Positions 1-10,700 of a stretch of DNA of 64,000 nucleotides are shown here, in pieces (position 1 is the stretch's first letter; every line of letters begins with the position of its first letter). A program made the position numbers and the translations under genes. Below the pieces are notes generated by a model that was not told where the DNA came from, ran no database searches, and saw only the letters and a program-made list of their open reading frames with translations. This DNA comes from Luteolibacter sp. LG18 (lineage in GTDB: Bacteria; Verrucomicrobiota; Verrucomicrobiia; Verrucomicrobiales; Akkermansiaceae). The DNA lies in contig NZ_AP024600.1 in NCBI RefSeq assembly GCF_036322585.1, positions 5,394,001 through 5,458,000 on the forward strand, given 5' to 3'.

Positions 1-649
1 TCCGGACCGAATTCGCCAGCCACGCGACCAGCGGCAAGGCCCCTAACAGGATGCCAAACCTCGACGTGCGCCGTAGATCCACGGCACCGGACGCGAGCCC
101 GGTGAGCAAGCACAACTGGAGCAGATTCCATCCCGCACAGGCAGCCTGGACCTCCACCGGCATCCCGACGACCTCAAGGGTCACGCCGTCCCTGGACACC
201 GGCATCGCCAGAACCGAGAACACCTGCTCGACGAAGGCCGCGCCGGAAAGCCGATAGGCCCAGCCGATCCCCGGCCAGTCGATCACCAGCCATGGAAAGG
301 ACAGCAGGCCGATCCACACCAACCGCTGCTTGCCATGGGTGGGAACGAATCCACGCTCCATCCAACATCCCGCGAGCACGGCCCAACCCGCCGCCATGGA
401 CGTCAGCATCGCCGTGGTCCAACCGAAACCCAACAGCCCCCCTCCCACCAACCATCTCCACGCGGCCACCGGCCGCGGCACCTCCGAGATGCACCACGGT
501 TGCCCGAGGAACGCCATCAATGGCAGCCCGAGCATCAGCGGCAGGGTGTCCGCGGGAGCCAGCATCCACTGGCGGTCCCGCAGCCAAATCGCCGCGGCGA
601 GTCCGGCCAATGCCAGCCCGCCAGCCCAGACCGACGAACGGTGGCTCAC
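1..649 (-). CDS. Exosortase/archaeosortase family protein (3' part beyond left edge)
   Basis: Membrane cysteine transpeptidase that recognises PEP-CTERM-type C-terminal tags and releases or re-anchors the cargo protein. The visible 216 codons carry several hydrophobic segments and the family signature: Cys171 in the motif AACAGWN and, about 45 residues later, Arg216 in ANSVR, matching the catalytic Cys and conserved Arg of exosortases. The conserved distal His would lie beyond the window. The start is a GTG at 649 that overlaps the TGA of the upstream TPR gene (GTGA), so translation is probably coupled. The operon order is hybrid kinase, Hpt, TPR protein, exosortase. A likely substrate, a PEP-CTERM protein, is encoded at 12.2-13.1 kb. 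Family assignment is confident; the exosortase subtype cannot be decided from the fragment. Confidence 0.85.
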   Translation of the reverse strand, partial: MSHRSSVWAGGLALAGLAAAIWLRDRQWMLAPADTLPLMLGLPLMAFLGQPWCISEVPRPVAAWRWLVGGGLLGFGWTTAMLTSMAAGWAVLAGCWMERGFVPTHGKQRLVWIGLLSFPWLVIDWPGIGWAYRLSGAAFVEQVFSVLAMPVSRDGVTLEVVGMPVEVQAACAGWNLLQLCLLTGLASGAVDLRRTSRFGILLGALPLVAWLANSVR

Positions 650-2640
650 GGCGCCCCCTTTCCCCGTGCCTCTTGGATTTTCCGGAGGTTCTGCCTGAAG
701 CCGGGCTCCTCCGGGAAGCGATCGACCAACTGGCGGGTGAGGGACTCCGCTTCGTCGTAGCGACGGGCGGAGAAAGCCTCCTTGGCCAGATAGATCATGG
801 CATCGGCGGATTCCCCGCTGATCCTGCGATAGATGGCCTCGGCCTCGGCCCTCTTGTCCTCCAGCAGGGCCGCTCGCGCCAGCAGCTCGCCGCCGCGTGC
901 ACCGGAGGCCAGTTCGGGATCGGACTCCACCGCCTTGCGGACGGCCGGAGCATCCCCTTTCTCCAAAGCCTGGAGGGCCAGCGTCCAACGCGCCCGGCCC
1001 GCATGCGGGCCACCACCTCCGGCGATCCGGGTGAGCACCTGCAATCCCGCCTCCTGCTGGTGATCCGCGAGCAGCAGCTCACCGAGCAGCAGTTCGCTCG
1101 CCTCGCCGCGGGCCGGGATCCGCTCCAGCCAGCTTCGGGCCACAGCAGCTCCATCGCGCTGTTGAAGGGCCTTCGCGTAGCCGAAAACCAGCCACTCCGG
1201 AGGCGCTGGCGCTGGCGCGAAGGCCCCGGCACCCGCCAGGTCCAGAGCCGCCCCCGGCCAACCGGAGGCAAGCAAGGCACCGATGGCCGAGTCCGGACGC
1301 GCCAGCAATCCCTCGAACGCCTTATCCTCCGCATCGGAGGACGCGTGGGCCATCCAGGCCCGGAACTTCCCGGCGAATTCATGCTCCGCCCCCGTCGGCC
1401 GGATCTTCTCTGCGGAAACCACCGCCAGACGCGGGTCCTTTCCCTGGGAAGCCATCACGCACGCGGCCAGCCGCTCGGCCAGCTCCGGCCACAGCGCGCG
1501 CGCCTCCGGTCCCACACCCTTCTCGACCGCATCGGTCATCTTCGCTCCATTGCCGGACTTGAGCGTTTGCAAGAAAGCCAGCCACGCGCCCTCGGGGCGC
1601 TTCTGTTTCCCGGGCAACCGGGCCAGCGCCCCTTCGAGCTCCACGCTGGAAAAGTCTCCCGCCGGAACCCTGCCAATCGCATCCATCACCTCATGCCAGC
1701 CCAGCTGCCGGCATTCCGCGGGCTTCCGCACGGGCCGCTCACCGGAGACCTTCTCCCAGAACCAGGCCTTGAATCCATAGACACCGAGACCGGTCTTGTC
1801 CGCAGCATCCCGCCAGGTCTCCACGGCCTCGCCAAGCCGACCCATGCGGCGGTAGAAATTCGCGAGCGCCTCGTGGTGAAGCGGATTGCCCGGCTCCGCC
1901 AGCACCGCCGCCACATAGCTCAGGCGCGCTTCCTCCGGCTTTCCGAGGAGCTCCAGAAACTGGCCGCGGAAGGCCAGCAGATCCCCGTTCCGCGGGTCCG
2001 CCTTGAGTCCCTCCTCGATCGCCCGCCAGGCGCTGGCAGGCTCCTTCGCCTGGAGCAGGGCCAGCCGCGCCAAACGATAGGCATCGTCGGAACCTTCCAG
2101 TTTCCGGCCGCCCAGCCATTGCATCGCCTCGTCGCGGTGGCCCTCTCCAATCAGCCGATCCTCCTCCAGCAGATACCATTGGTTGGGCATAGCTCCGGCG
2201 TCCTTCCACGCGGAGACCAGTTTCTCATAATTGCCGGGCTCCTTTGCCTGAAGCGCATGACGAGCCAATATCAGCGCGGCACGCTCGCGTTCCCTCGCGT
2301 CCAGCCACGTGGCCCCATCCCCCCCCAAGGCAGCCTGAAGCAGGTCCGGGTCCCGCACCTCCAGGCCATGGGCCAGCTCCTTGCCGCGGATGCGGTGTTC
2401 GAGCTCGGTCCGCTTGCCCTCATCCCCGATGGACCGCAGCAAGGCCCGGGCGCTGACAAAGTCCTTCGTCTCCAACATGCCGTCGATCACCTGCCCCGCC
2501 TCCGCCTGATGGCGCTGCAGGACGGAACGGCGCCAGACGAAAAGACCGGTGGCGGCAAGCACCGCCACCAGAACGGAAATCCCCGCGACGCGAATCAATC
2601 TGGATCGCATATCGATCGTATCTTGTTCATCCCCTTCCAC
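646..2640 (-). CDS. Membrane-anchored TPR-repeat protein
   Basis: 664-residue protein with one N-terminal transmembrane helix (around residues 14-30, ISVLVAVLAATGLFVW), followed by a long alpha-helical region of degenerate tetratricopeptide repeats (for example helices around AEPGNPLHHEALANFYRRMGR). It is presumably a periplasmic scaffold for protein-protein contacts. TPR proteins of this kind commonly sit beside exosortase and polysaccharide genes. The GTG at 2640 is preceded by AGGA at suitable spacing and lies 11 nt after the Hpt stop; an internal ATG at 2610, directly before the membrane helix, is the alternative start. Its stop overlaps the exosortase start. No enzymatic motif is seen; the specific partner is unknown. 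Confidence 0.75.
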   Translation of the reverse strand: MEGDEQDTIDMRSRLIRVAGISVLVAVLAATGLFVWRRSVLQRHQAEAGQVIDGMLETKDFVSARALLRSIGDEGKRTELEHRIRGKELAHGLEVRDPDLLQAALGGDGATWLDARERERAALILARHALQAKEPGNYEKLVSAWKDAGAMPNQWYLLEEDRLIGEGHRDEAMQWLGGRKLEGSDDAYRLARLALLQAKEPASAWRAIEEGLKADPRNGDLLAFRGQFLELLGKPEEARLSYVAAVLAEPGNPLHHEALANFYRRMGRLGEAVETWRDAADKTGLGVYGFKAWFWEKVSGERPVRKPAECRQLGWHEVMDAIGRVPAGDFSSVELEGALARLPGKQKRPEGAWLAFLQTLKSGNGAKMTDAVEKGVGPEARALWPELAERLAACVMASQGKDPRLAVVSAEKIRPTGAEHEFAGKFRAWMAHASSDAEDKAFEGLLARPDSAIGALLASGWPGAALDLAGAGAFAPAPAPPEWLVFGYAKALQQRDGAAVARSWLERIPARGEASELLLGELLLADHQQEAGLQVLTRIAGGGGPHAGRARWTLALQALEKGDAPAVRKAVESDPELASGARGGELLARAALLEDKRAEAEAIYRRISGESADAMIYLAKEAFSARRYDEAESLTRQLVDRFPEEPGFRQNLRKIQEARGKGAP

Positions 2641-2651
2641 TCATCCTGTCA

Positions 2652-3023
2652 TCACGGATGGGCTGCATCCATCCAGCGGGTCAGCTCCTCGGCCGTCCGG
2701 TCCCAGCATTCGTGGATGCCATCGATGATCGGTGCGGGATCGGTGCCGACATCCGGCCATTCGATCTCCAGCTCACCGATCCGGCCCGCGATAGTGGTGC
2801 AGCCGAAGTTGAGAAACATTCCCCTCATCTCATGCACCACGGATCTTCCCCGCTCCGGATCGCCAGCCACCAAGGCATCCACGACCCGCTGGATCATCGA
2901 GGGTGTATCCGCGAGCATCTCCTCCACCAGATCCCTGATCTGATCGATTCCGATGTCTTCGAATACCTTCAACTGCTTTTCATCCAGCAGGGGGCTGAAT
3001 CGGTCTGAAACGGGATTGTTCAT
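2652..3023 (-). CDS. Hpt (histidine phosphotransfer) domain protein
   Basis: Small helical protein of about 123 residues with the phosphotransfer signature H-x-x-R-G (HEMRGMFLNFG), where the His accepts phosphate from a receiver domain. It follows directly after the hybrid kinase, which ends in two receiver domains and has no Hpt domain of its own, so it is the obvious next relay component. The ATG at 3023 sits just after the kinase stop (3028); an in-frame ATG at 3047 overlaps the kinase end by 20 nt and is equally possible. The final output regulator of the relay is not encoded nearby. Confidence 0.75.
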   Translation of the reverse strand: MNNPVSDRFSPLLDEKQLKVFEDIGIDQIRDLVEEMLADTPSMIQRVVDALVAGDPERGRSVVHEMRGMFLNFGCTTIAGRIGELEIEWPDVGTDPAPIIDGIHECWDRTAEELTRWMDAAHP

Positions 3024-3027
3024 GATA

Positions 3028-6000
3028 TTAGCAAGGGTGTCCTTCATACCTCGCCGACGAGAGAGCGGCCTGCAAGGCATCAAGGGTCACTGGTTTTGAC
3101 AGATAGTGGTCCATTCCCGCCTCGAGCGCGGCCTCGCGGTCCTCGCGGAAAGCATTCGCCGTGAGAGCGATGATGCACAGCCGGCCCGGTGGCGGATCCC
3201 CAGAGAGAATCCTCGCGGCCTCAAGGCCGTCCATGACCGGCATCTGCACGTCCATGAGGATGGCGTCATAGGGGCGCTCCCTCGCCGCCTGAACCGCCAA
3301 TTCACCGTTCTCCACGATGTCCGGATCGATACCGAGCTGGCGAAGCAACATGCGGAGCACCTTCTGGTTGTTTCGATTATCTTCGGCCACCAGCACCTTC
3401 ATGCCATGGAGACCGGCGGCAGGCCTGGCAGGCCCTGCCCCGGGTGCCAGCCCGCCCGATCCGGAGATCCCCGCGAGCAGTGACTCGACCGAGGCCGGCC
3501 AGATCGGCTTGGATACGACCCCATCGAACAACTCCCGGACCTCGGGACGATACGGATTCTCCGAACCGATCAGGAGGAACTTGCAACTCTCCGCACCCGG
3601 CAGCGCGCGAAGCCGTTTCACCGTCTCGGACCCGTTCGCATCCGGCATATGGTAGTCCAGGATGGCGACCTCGAAGGGCCCCGCTCCATTCCACCGTTCC
3701 ACCGCCTCGCCGGCACCCGCGGCCTCCGTGCAGAAGATGCCGAGCCGGGCGAGGATCTCCCGCAGTATCCGGCGGTTCACGTCGTTGTCATCCACGATCA
3801 ACGTCCGCGGTCGCCAACCATCCGGCAGTCTGTAGACGCGGGACTTCGAAACCACCTGCTCGCGCTCGACCGGGAGGATCACCGAGACATGAAACGTGGA
3901 GCCGGCCCCCTGGGTGCTGGACACCGAGATATCCCCGTCCATGAGATCGACGAGCCGCTTGCAAATCGCCAGGCCGAGGCCGGAGCCTCCGAAGCGCCGG
4001 GTGGTGGACGAGTCTTCCTGCGTGAACGGTTTGAACAGCCGTTCGATCGCCTCGGGAGCGATGCCGATGCCGGAGTCCGACACCTCGAAATCCAGGTTCC
4101 ATGCACCGTCCTTCGCCGGTCGTCCCCGGACCGCGAGGGTCACATGGCCCTTGCTGGTGAACTTGAAGGCATTGCCCAGCAGGTTGACCAGGATCTGTCT
4201 CAACCGGGCTCCATCCCCTCGGAAGGCGGGCGGAAGAGCGGGATCAATCTCACAGACGGCCTCCACCATCTTGTCCCTGGCGCTGCCCTTGACTACGTCG
4301 AATGCTCCCTGGCAAATGTCCATTAGGACAAAGGGAGCGTGATCGAGTTCGATCTTCCCGCTCTCGATCCGCGAGTAGTCCAGAATGTCATTGATCAGCT
4401 CCAGAAGGAAATGGCTGGAGTGCAGGATCGTCTCGGCCTGCTCCCGCTGGGAGGACGAGAGCGGCGTGGTCTCCAGCAAGGATGCCATCCCGATCACCGC
4501 GTTCAGCGGAGTCCGGATCTCATGGCTCATGGTCGCGAGGAAAGTGGTTTTCGCCCGGTTCGCGCGGTCCGCCTCGGCGGCGGCCTTCCGCGCCTGGTCA
4601 CGGGTCGTGCGCAGGACGTCCGATTCATGTTCGGCGGCCAGGCGCAGCCCCACGTTCGCGGCCGCGGACTTGAGGAGGGCGATTTCCCAGTCCTCCCACG
4701 TACGATGGGGATCGTAGGAATCCAGCCCCAGCACTCCCCACAACTCCCCGCCGGCGAACACGGGCAGGAGGATGATCGAATGAACCCCACGGGCTTCCAG
4801 CACACGGCGCTGGGAGTCGGGGAACGAGGCGGCCACCCCCTCGATCTCCGAGCCGCGGGACAGGAGTTCCAGCCAGGCAGCGAGGTCATGCTCCGCCAAC
4901 AGGGCCTTCTGGGTGCCTACCGGGGGCGTTTCCAGACCATTCCAGCTGGCCTGCCATTCCGCGATCCGGATCACCTTGCCCCCGCCCTCCGGCCGAATGA
5001 ACTGGCACAAGTAGCCGCAGCCGGTACCGGTGGCCCGCACGAGACGCTCCAATACCGGCCTCCAGAGCGCCTCTCCGATTTGGACCGAGGACAGCAAGGT
5101 GGTCGAAACCGCGGCCACCGCCTCCAGCAACCGGGCCGAGCGGCGGGAGCGCGTGACGTCCCGCCCGATGGCAGCAAAACCGGCCAAATGCCCGGACGCA
5201 TCCGCCAGCGTCTGGCACTCGATCGCCGCGATGAAGGGGCGCCCGCCCTTCGCGTAGTTCATGATTTCACACTCGAACCCGGCTCCAGCAGCGATCCGCT
5301 CCTCCATCATGGCGGCAGTCCGGGGATCCGAGTCCCGCCCCTGAAGGAGACCGGCCAGGGGAAGTCCCACCACCTCCTCCCGTTCGTAGCCGCTGGCTCG
5401 GGAAAAGCTCTCATTCACCCACTCCACCCGGCCTTGGGAATCCGCGAGGACCACGGTGTTGTCGGTGGAGGTCGCCACCAACGCCAACCGGGCCGCCTCC
5501 TCGCGACTCGACCTGAGTTCCTGCTCGGTCCGACGAACCGAAGTCAGATCCACCAGCGACACGATGGAGCCGATCCATTCCCCGGCCTCCCGCAGGTCGG
5601 TTTTGGAGGCCCGAACAATCACCGGGGAACCACATCCCTCTCCGGCAAAGGGGATCTCCGTGCCACCGGGGTCCAACTCCGCGAATCCGGGGATGAGTTC
5701 CCGAATGAATTTACCGACCAAGGCTCCAGGCAAAAGACTGGCCAAGCCCCCAAACGCGGAATTCGCGTAGCTGATGACCCCCTCGATATCCACTGCCGCA
5801 ACGCCGACCGGCACCGCCTCCATCACCTTTGAAGCGAAACGCCGCTGCTTCTCGATTTCGAGCCGGGCGCGATGCTTAGAGTCGATGTTCAGAATCGTGC
5901 CGGTCAGCCGCCGCCCATGCCCGCGCGCATCCGATTTCACCACCCGGCCCCGTACTGAATACCACACATACTCCCCGCCGGAGATCGCGAGACGGATCTC

Positions 6001-7530
6001 CACCTCATGGAAGTCACGCCCGGAGCGGGATTGGCGAAACAACTGACGCACGGCGTAGCGCTCCGCCGGGTGAATGCTGCGCCAGATCCGAAGGAACGGA
6101 ATCCGGTTTCCCGGTCGATGACCTCCGATCGCCGCCGCCATCCGGGATCCCGTCACCACGGTCCCCTCGCTCACGATCCATTCCCAGATGTCCATGTCCG
6201 CGGCCGCCAGCGCATCGGAGAGGTTCGCGGACAACTGATCGACCCGCCCGTCCTTCTCGGAGGCGATCAGGGCAAAAGCCAGCAGTGCCAGAAGGAGGAA
6301 GACCACCATCAGAGTCACGCCCATCGCCGCGAGACGCCGGGCAGCGATCGGCTGGAGCCACTGGCTGGCGGGATAGTCCACCCCCAGCGCCGCCACGATC
6401 TTACCACTCGCCGGAGACTTGATCGGCAGGATCGCGGTGAACCAAACGCCCCATGGGTCCGCATCCGGACCGCCAAAGTGCTCCTTTCCCTCCAAGGCCT
6501 CCCTCCACTTCTGCGGCTGGTATTCGTAGAGCATGCCGGGAGGGGAAAAATCCGGGGACGCGGGATCCTCGGCATCCACCAGGAACACGATATGGCCATT
6601 CCGCTGCCCCACCAAATAGACAAAGCGCGTTTGCGGCAGGGCATCCGCGAGATTCCCGAGCTGGGCATGCTGCGAGCGAAATGTATCCGTGGTGACCTCG
6701 GCAGCGGTTCCCTTGAGCGTCTCGATCTCGGCGTCATCCAAACCGAGAGCACCCAGCCGCATGGTCTTGAGCAATGCCGTCCGCTTCTCGTCCAGCGCCA
6801 GATTTCCCAGCCAATAGGACAGAACGGCACCATAAGCCAGCGACAGCCCCACCGCCACCGCCACCAGCCGGAAACTCAGGCCGGAACGACGCGGTGACCG
6901 CTCCCCCATCCGGCGCACCAATATACACCAGACGCTCCACGCGACGAAGGCCGCGGCACCAAGACCCGTCCAGAGGGCAACGTCCATCCAAAGCTTCGGA
7001 ACCGCCGCGTTCGCGGCACCAATCCCAAGGGCGCCATCGACCGCATCCGGAAGTAACTGGACCAATGCCACCACCCCAAGCGCCACGCCCATGCACCACC
7101 GGGTGCCGCGGGCCATCCCCAGTGCGGAGGCCAAAGCCCATCCTCCCCCGATCGCGCCGAATGCCATCGGCACGAGTCCCCATGCCCGCGCGTCATCCCG
7201 AGCACCCGCAACCACCGCGGCGGTAGTGAGAATCAACGGCGGAACCCACAGCATCCATTTTCTTGGGCTCTCCCAGAGTCCCGGAGCGATCAATTGGAAA
7301 ACCCCGAAGGCCACCACCATCAGCGTGCCCGCCGCCCATTTCACCAGCGGCATCGGCATACCAGTGCCGAACGCGAAATCCACGAGGCCCAGCCACCCGG
7401 GCAAGGCAAGCGCCACCAGCCCTAGCGCCACTGCCATCCCCCCCCTCCCCTTGCCGCCGCGGCGCAACAGCACCAGCGCGCACGAGGCTGCTACCAGCAA
7501 CAGCGATGTAACGAAAATGAGATAGTCCAT
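3028..7530 (-). CDS. Hybrid sensor histidine kinase (7TM-like, extracytoplasmic sensor, PAS, GAF, HisKA, HATPase, 2 REC)
   Basis: 1500 residues. About seven hydrophobic helices lie in residues 1-215, then another helix (about 222-240), an extracytoplasmic Cache-like sensor stretch (about 250-400), a membrane helix (about 405-430) and three PAS-like domains. The third PAS has the typical WVNESFSRASGY start. A GAF domain (about 790-950) is followed by HisKA with the phospho-acceptor His near residue 1002 (MSHEIRTPLNAV), an HATPase domain with GGSGLGLAIC, and two receivers. REC1 keeps its acceptor Asp near 1291 (AILDYHMP) and REC2 near 1425 (ILMDVQMP), each with a conserved Lys (SKP). It heads an operon with Hpt, TPR and exosortase genes. 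The ligand is unknown. All catalytic residues that can be checked are present. Confidence 0.92.
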   Translation of the reverse strand: MDYLIFVTSLLLVAASCALVLLRRGGKGRGGMAVALGLVALALPGWLGLVDFAFGTGMPMPLVKWAAGTLMVVAFGVFQLIAPGLWESPRKWMLWVPPLILTTAAVVAGARDDARAWGLVPMAFGAIGGGWALASALGMARGTRWCMGVALGVVALVQLLPDAVDGALGIGAANAAVPKLWMDVALWTGLGAAAFVAWSVWCILVRRMGERSPRRSGLSFRLVAVAVGLSLAYGAVLSYWLGNLALDEKRTALLKTMRLGALGLDDAEIETLKGTAAEVTTDTFRSQHAQLGNLADALPQTRFVYLVGQRNGHIVFLVDAEDPASPDFSPPGMLYEYQPQKWREALEGKEHFGGPDADPWGVWFTAILPIKSPASGKIVAALGVDYPASQWLQPIAARRLAAMGVTLMVVFLLLALLAFALIASEKDGRVDQLSANLSDALAAADMDIWEWIVSEGTVVTGSRMAAAIGGHRPGNRIPFLRIWRSIHPAERYAVRQLFRQSRSGRDFHEVEIRLAISGGEYVWYSVRGRVVKSDARGHGRRLTGTILNIDSKHRARLEIEKQRRFASKVMEAVPVGVAAVDIEGVISYANSAFGGLASLLPGALVGKFIRELIPGFAELDPGGTEIPFAGEGCGSPVIVRASKTDLREAGEWIGSIVSLVDLTSVRRTEQELRSSREEAARLALVATSTDNTVVLADSQGRVEWVNESFSRASGYEREEVVGLPLAGLLQGRDSDPRTAAMMEERIAAGAGFECEIMNYAKGGRPFIAAIECQTLADASGHLAGFAAIGRDVTRSRRSARLLEAVAAVSTTLLSSVQIGEALWRPVLERLVRATGTGCGYLCQFIRPEGGGKVIRIAEWQASWNGLETPPVGTQKALLAEHDLAAWLELLSRGSEIEGVAASFPDSQRRVLEARGVHSIILLPVFAGGELWGVLGLDSYDPHRTWEDWEIALLKSAAANVGLRLAAEHESDVLRTTRDQARKAAAEADRANRAKTTFLATMSHEIRTPLNAVIGMASLLETTPLSSSQREQAETILHSSHFLLELINDILDYSRIESGKIELDHAPFVLMDICQGAFDVVKGSARDKMVEAVCEIDPALPPAFRGDGARLRQILVNLLGNAFKFTSKGHVTLAVRGRPAKDGAWNLDFEVSDSGIGIAPEAIERLFKPFTQEDSSTTRRFGGSGLGLAICKRLVDLMDGDISVSSTQGAGSTFHVSVILPVEREQVVSKSRVYRLPDGWRPRTLIVDDNDVNRRILREILARLGIFCTEAAGAGEAVERWNGAGPFEVAILDYHMPDANGSETVKRLRALPGAESCKFLLIGSENPYRPEVRELFDGVVSKPIWPASVESLLAGISGSGGLAPGAGPARPAAGLHGMKVLVAEDNRNNQKVLRMLLRQLGIDPDIVENGELAVQAARERPYDAILMDVQMPVMDGLEAARILSGDPPPGRLCIIALTANAFREDREAALEAGMDHYLSKPVTLDALQAALSSARYEGHPC

Positions 7531-7723
7531 GAGTGGTGCTTCACCTCGACAAGAGCATCATTTTTCTGCCGCCCTGACTCCCAGGATGGCCCGCAGGTGA
7601 CCGATGGTCAACATGATCAAAATACATCCAGCTCTATAACTTCATTGATACTGGAAGGGATGCATTGAAGCAAATCCAATAGATCTCGACGACCTGCGGA
7701 ATCGCGGTATTGTCGCGACTCCC
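7531..7723. promoter_or_regulatory. Divergent intergenic region between hybrid kinase and GH9 gene
   Basis: 193-bp non-coding stretch between two divergently transcribed genes. It is less GC-rich than its flanks, with AT-rich patches such as the one around 7618-7660, and so presumably holds both promoters. I see no convincing paired -35/-10 hexamers or clear palindrome in it. Confidence 0.4.
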
Positions 7724-10700
7724 ATGAAGAGAGGATTGTTTCATCCGCTTTTCTGCTTCCCTGCGCTGGCGGTGGCCATCTCCGCGCTTTGCCATGGGTC
7801 GGATGCATTCGACGCCATTGACGGGCTGGCCGGGGAACTGCCACTGCCCGGTTTGAACGCGGCCCGGCTGCTGGCTCCCGATCTGATCGAGTTGGGCCGG
7901 ATCAATACCCAGCCGCAAGGCGGGCCGCCGGACTCGTGGAATTTCATCGCCACGAACGGCACCTTCACCCCGCCCACGGGATTCGAAGTGCGGGTGGCAG
8001 GCGTCGTACAACCTGCCAACGTCCTTTCCTTCCGGCGGCGGCCGCTTTACGCCCCCTTGGCAATCCGCGACCTGCGGATCGACAACCGGCTCTACATCTC
8101 GCTCTCCTCCCCTGTTCCGGACGGAGCCGTGATCACTCTCAGCACCAATGGTTGGGAAGGTGCCGGAATGGTTTCCTATGAGATCCCCGCCACCCTTCTG
8201 CGGCGCAGCCCGGCGATCCATGTCAACCAGGAGGGATATGGCACGGATGCGCCCAAGCAGGCACGGGTCGGCTACTTCTTGGGAAACGCCGGGGAACTAC
8301 CGGTCCCGGCAACGACGTTCTCGTTGGTCGACACGGCGGACCAAACGGTCTTCACCGGACCGCTGGCAGCGCGGCCGGACACAGGCTACCTCTACACGCC
8401 CGCCCCTTACCAGCAGGTGAAGCTCGCGGACTTTAGCCCGTTCACGGCACCAGGCGTTTACCGGGTGATGGTTCCCGGGCTGGGAACCTCGCTGCCCTTC
8501 CGCATCGGTGACGGGCTCCTGATGAACTTCACCCGGACCTATGCCACCGGCCTCTACCAGCAGCGCTGCGGTCAGGCGGTGGATCTGCCCTTCAGCCGTC
8601 ACACCCACCCGGCCTGCCACACCGCGCCCGCCAGTGTTCCGGTCCCGCAGTCATCCTTCGCCAACACCTGGAGCTTCATCGCCGCCGGGAACAACGATTA
8701 CGCGAACAATCCGCGCCACACCGCCCCGCGTCTGGCCAACCAGGCGGCCCAGCTCTACCCCTTCGTCCGCACCGGCCCCCTCGACGTTTCCGGAGGCCAT
8801 CATGATGCCGGGGACTACAGCAAGTACACGATCAATTCCGCCCAGTTGATCCACCACCTCGTCTTCGCCGCGGACTCCCTGCCCGACGTGGGCACGCTGG
8901 ACAACCTGGGAATCCCGGAAAGCAGCGATGGCAAAAGCGACCTCCTGCAGGAGGCGAAGGTGGAGGCCGATTTTCTGGCGAAAATGCAGGACGATGACGG
9001 CGGCTTCTTCTTCCTCGTCTATCCCCGGGACCGGAAATACGAGAGCAACATCCTCCCCCAGAACGGTGATCCACAGGTCGTATGGCCGAAAAACACCTCC
9101 GCCACGGCAGCAGCCGTGGGCGCGCTGGCCGAGATCGGCTCCTCGCCGCTGTTCCGCCAGCAGTATCCGGCGGAAGCCACCCTGTATCTCCAGAAGGCGA
9201 CGGCGGGCTGGAATTTCCTGCTCAGCGCGATCGCCACCTATGGCAAGGATGGCAGCTACCAGAAGATCACCCACTACGGGGACGTGTTCATGCACGATGA
9301 CGAGCTGGCATGGGCGGCGGCGGCGATGTTCGCGGCGACGGGCAATACCACCTGCCATACGAAGCTGCTGGCGTGGTACGATCCCTCCTCACCCGCCACC
9401 CGCCGCTGGGGGTGGTGGCGGTTGTTCGAGGGCTACGGCTGCGCCGCGCGGACCTACGCCTTCGCCGTCCGCTCGGGCCGCCGGACCACCGCGGAGATGG
9501 ATCCCTCATACCTGGCGAAGTGCGAAGCGGAAATCACCGCCGCCGCCGCGGACGCCCGCGACCGGGCATCGAAGTGCGCATATGGAAGCTCCTTCGAGCT
9601 CGAGTCGAAACGCCAGCGCACCGCGGGCTGGTACTTCTCCAGCGACCGGGCATTCGACCTGGCCGCGGGCCAACAGATCAGCCCGCAGGCAGGGAATGCC
9701 GAGGCGGCGATGTCCAACATCAACTACGAGCTCGGTTGCAATCCGGTGAACATCTCCTACCTCGCCGGAGCGGGCCAGCGGCAGCAGCGCGAGATCGTCC
9801 ACCAGTATGCCCAGAACGACTGGCGGACACTGCCGCCCACCGGCCTCCCGGTGGGCAATATCCAGACCGGTTTCGCTTACTTGGGAAACTACGGCTACGA
9901 TCTCTCCAACCTCACCTACCCTCCGGATGGAGCCGCCACCGCCCCTTATCCCTACTATGACCGGTGGGCGGACACCTACAACACGACCACCGAGTTCGTC
10001 TGCCCCCAGTTGGCGCGCGCTCTGGCGGGCCTGTCCTCGTGGGCGGCCCCCACGCCTGCGGCCGGGTCCGCGTGGAGCAGCGCGGCGGCATCGCTGGTCC
10101 TGCCGTCCGGCTACCTGCCGGTGGGACAGCCGCTCGCCGTCACCCTTTCCTGCCCGGGCGTGGACTTGAGCGAGGCACGGGTGACTTGGGAGAGCAGCGA
10201 TCAGGAGCCATGGATCGGTGGCTCCTCGTGGACCTTCACGCCGGTAGCCGTGGGCTCCCACACGATCGAGGCGGAAGCCGCCCTGCCCGATGGCCGCCGC
10301 GTCCGGGCGGCGGCCACCTTCTCCACCCGTGCGGCGAACGGCGGCACCGAATTCACGTCCGACGCGAACACGCTGGCACTCTATCATTTCAACGGAAACT
10401 ACCAGGACTCCAGTAATTCCGGCTACCATCTCACCCCTGCAGGAAACACCCAGCGCGTCTCCACCAACACCGGCTGGATGGCCGCCCCGTGCGGCGAGGT
10501 CGTCCGCTTTTCCGGCCTGGGAGACGCCCTCACCGCCACGCTCCCGGACTCCGCCGTTTCCCCCGGCTCGTCCACCACGCCGCTGACGCTGGAGGCCTGG
10601 ATCTACCCCCGCGCCTACAAGGCCTGGTCGGTGGGAAACTACCCGGTGATCTCCCTCTACCAGCAGTGGGACAGCAGCCTCGAGGTGGTGGACAACAAAT

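Noticed and set aside
292..2943. Very long open frame on the plus strand opposite the TPR and Hpt genes
   Set aside because: It is the antisense shadow of a GC-rich gene. It is rich in Arg, Pro and Gly without domain character, while the minus strand gives a clear TPR protein.
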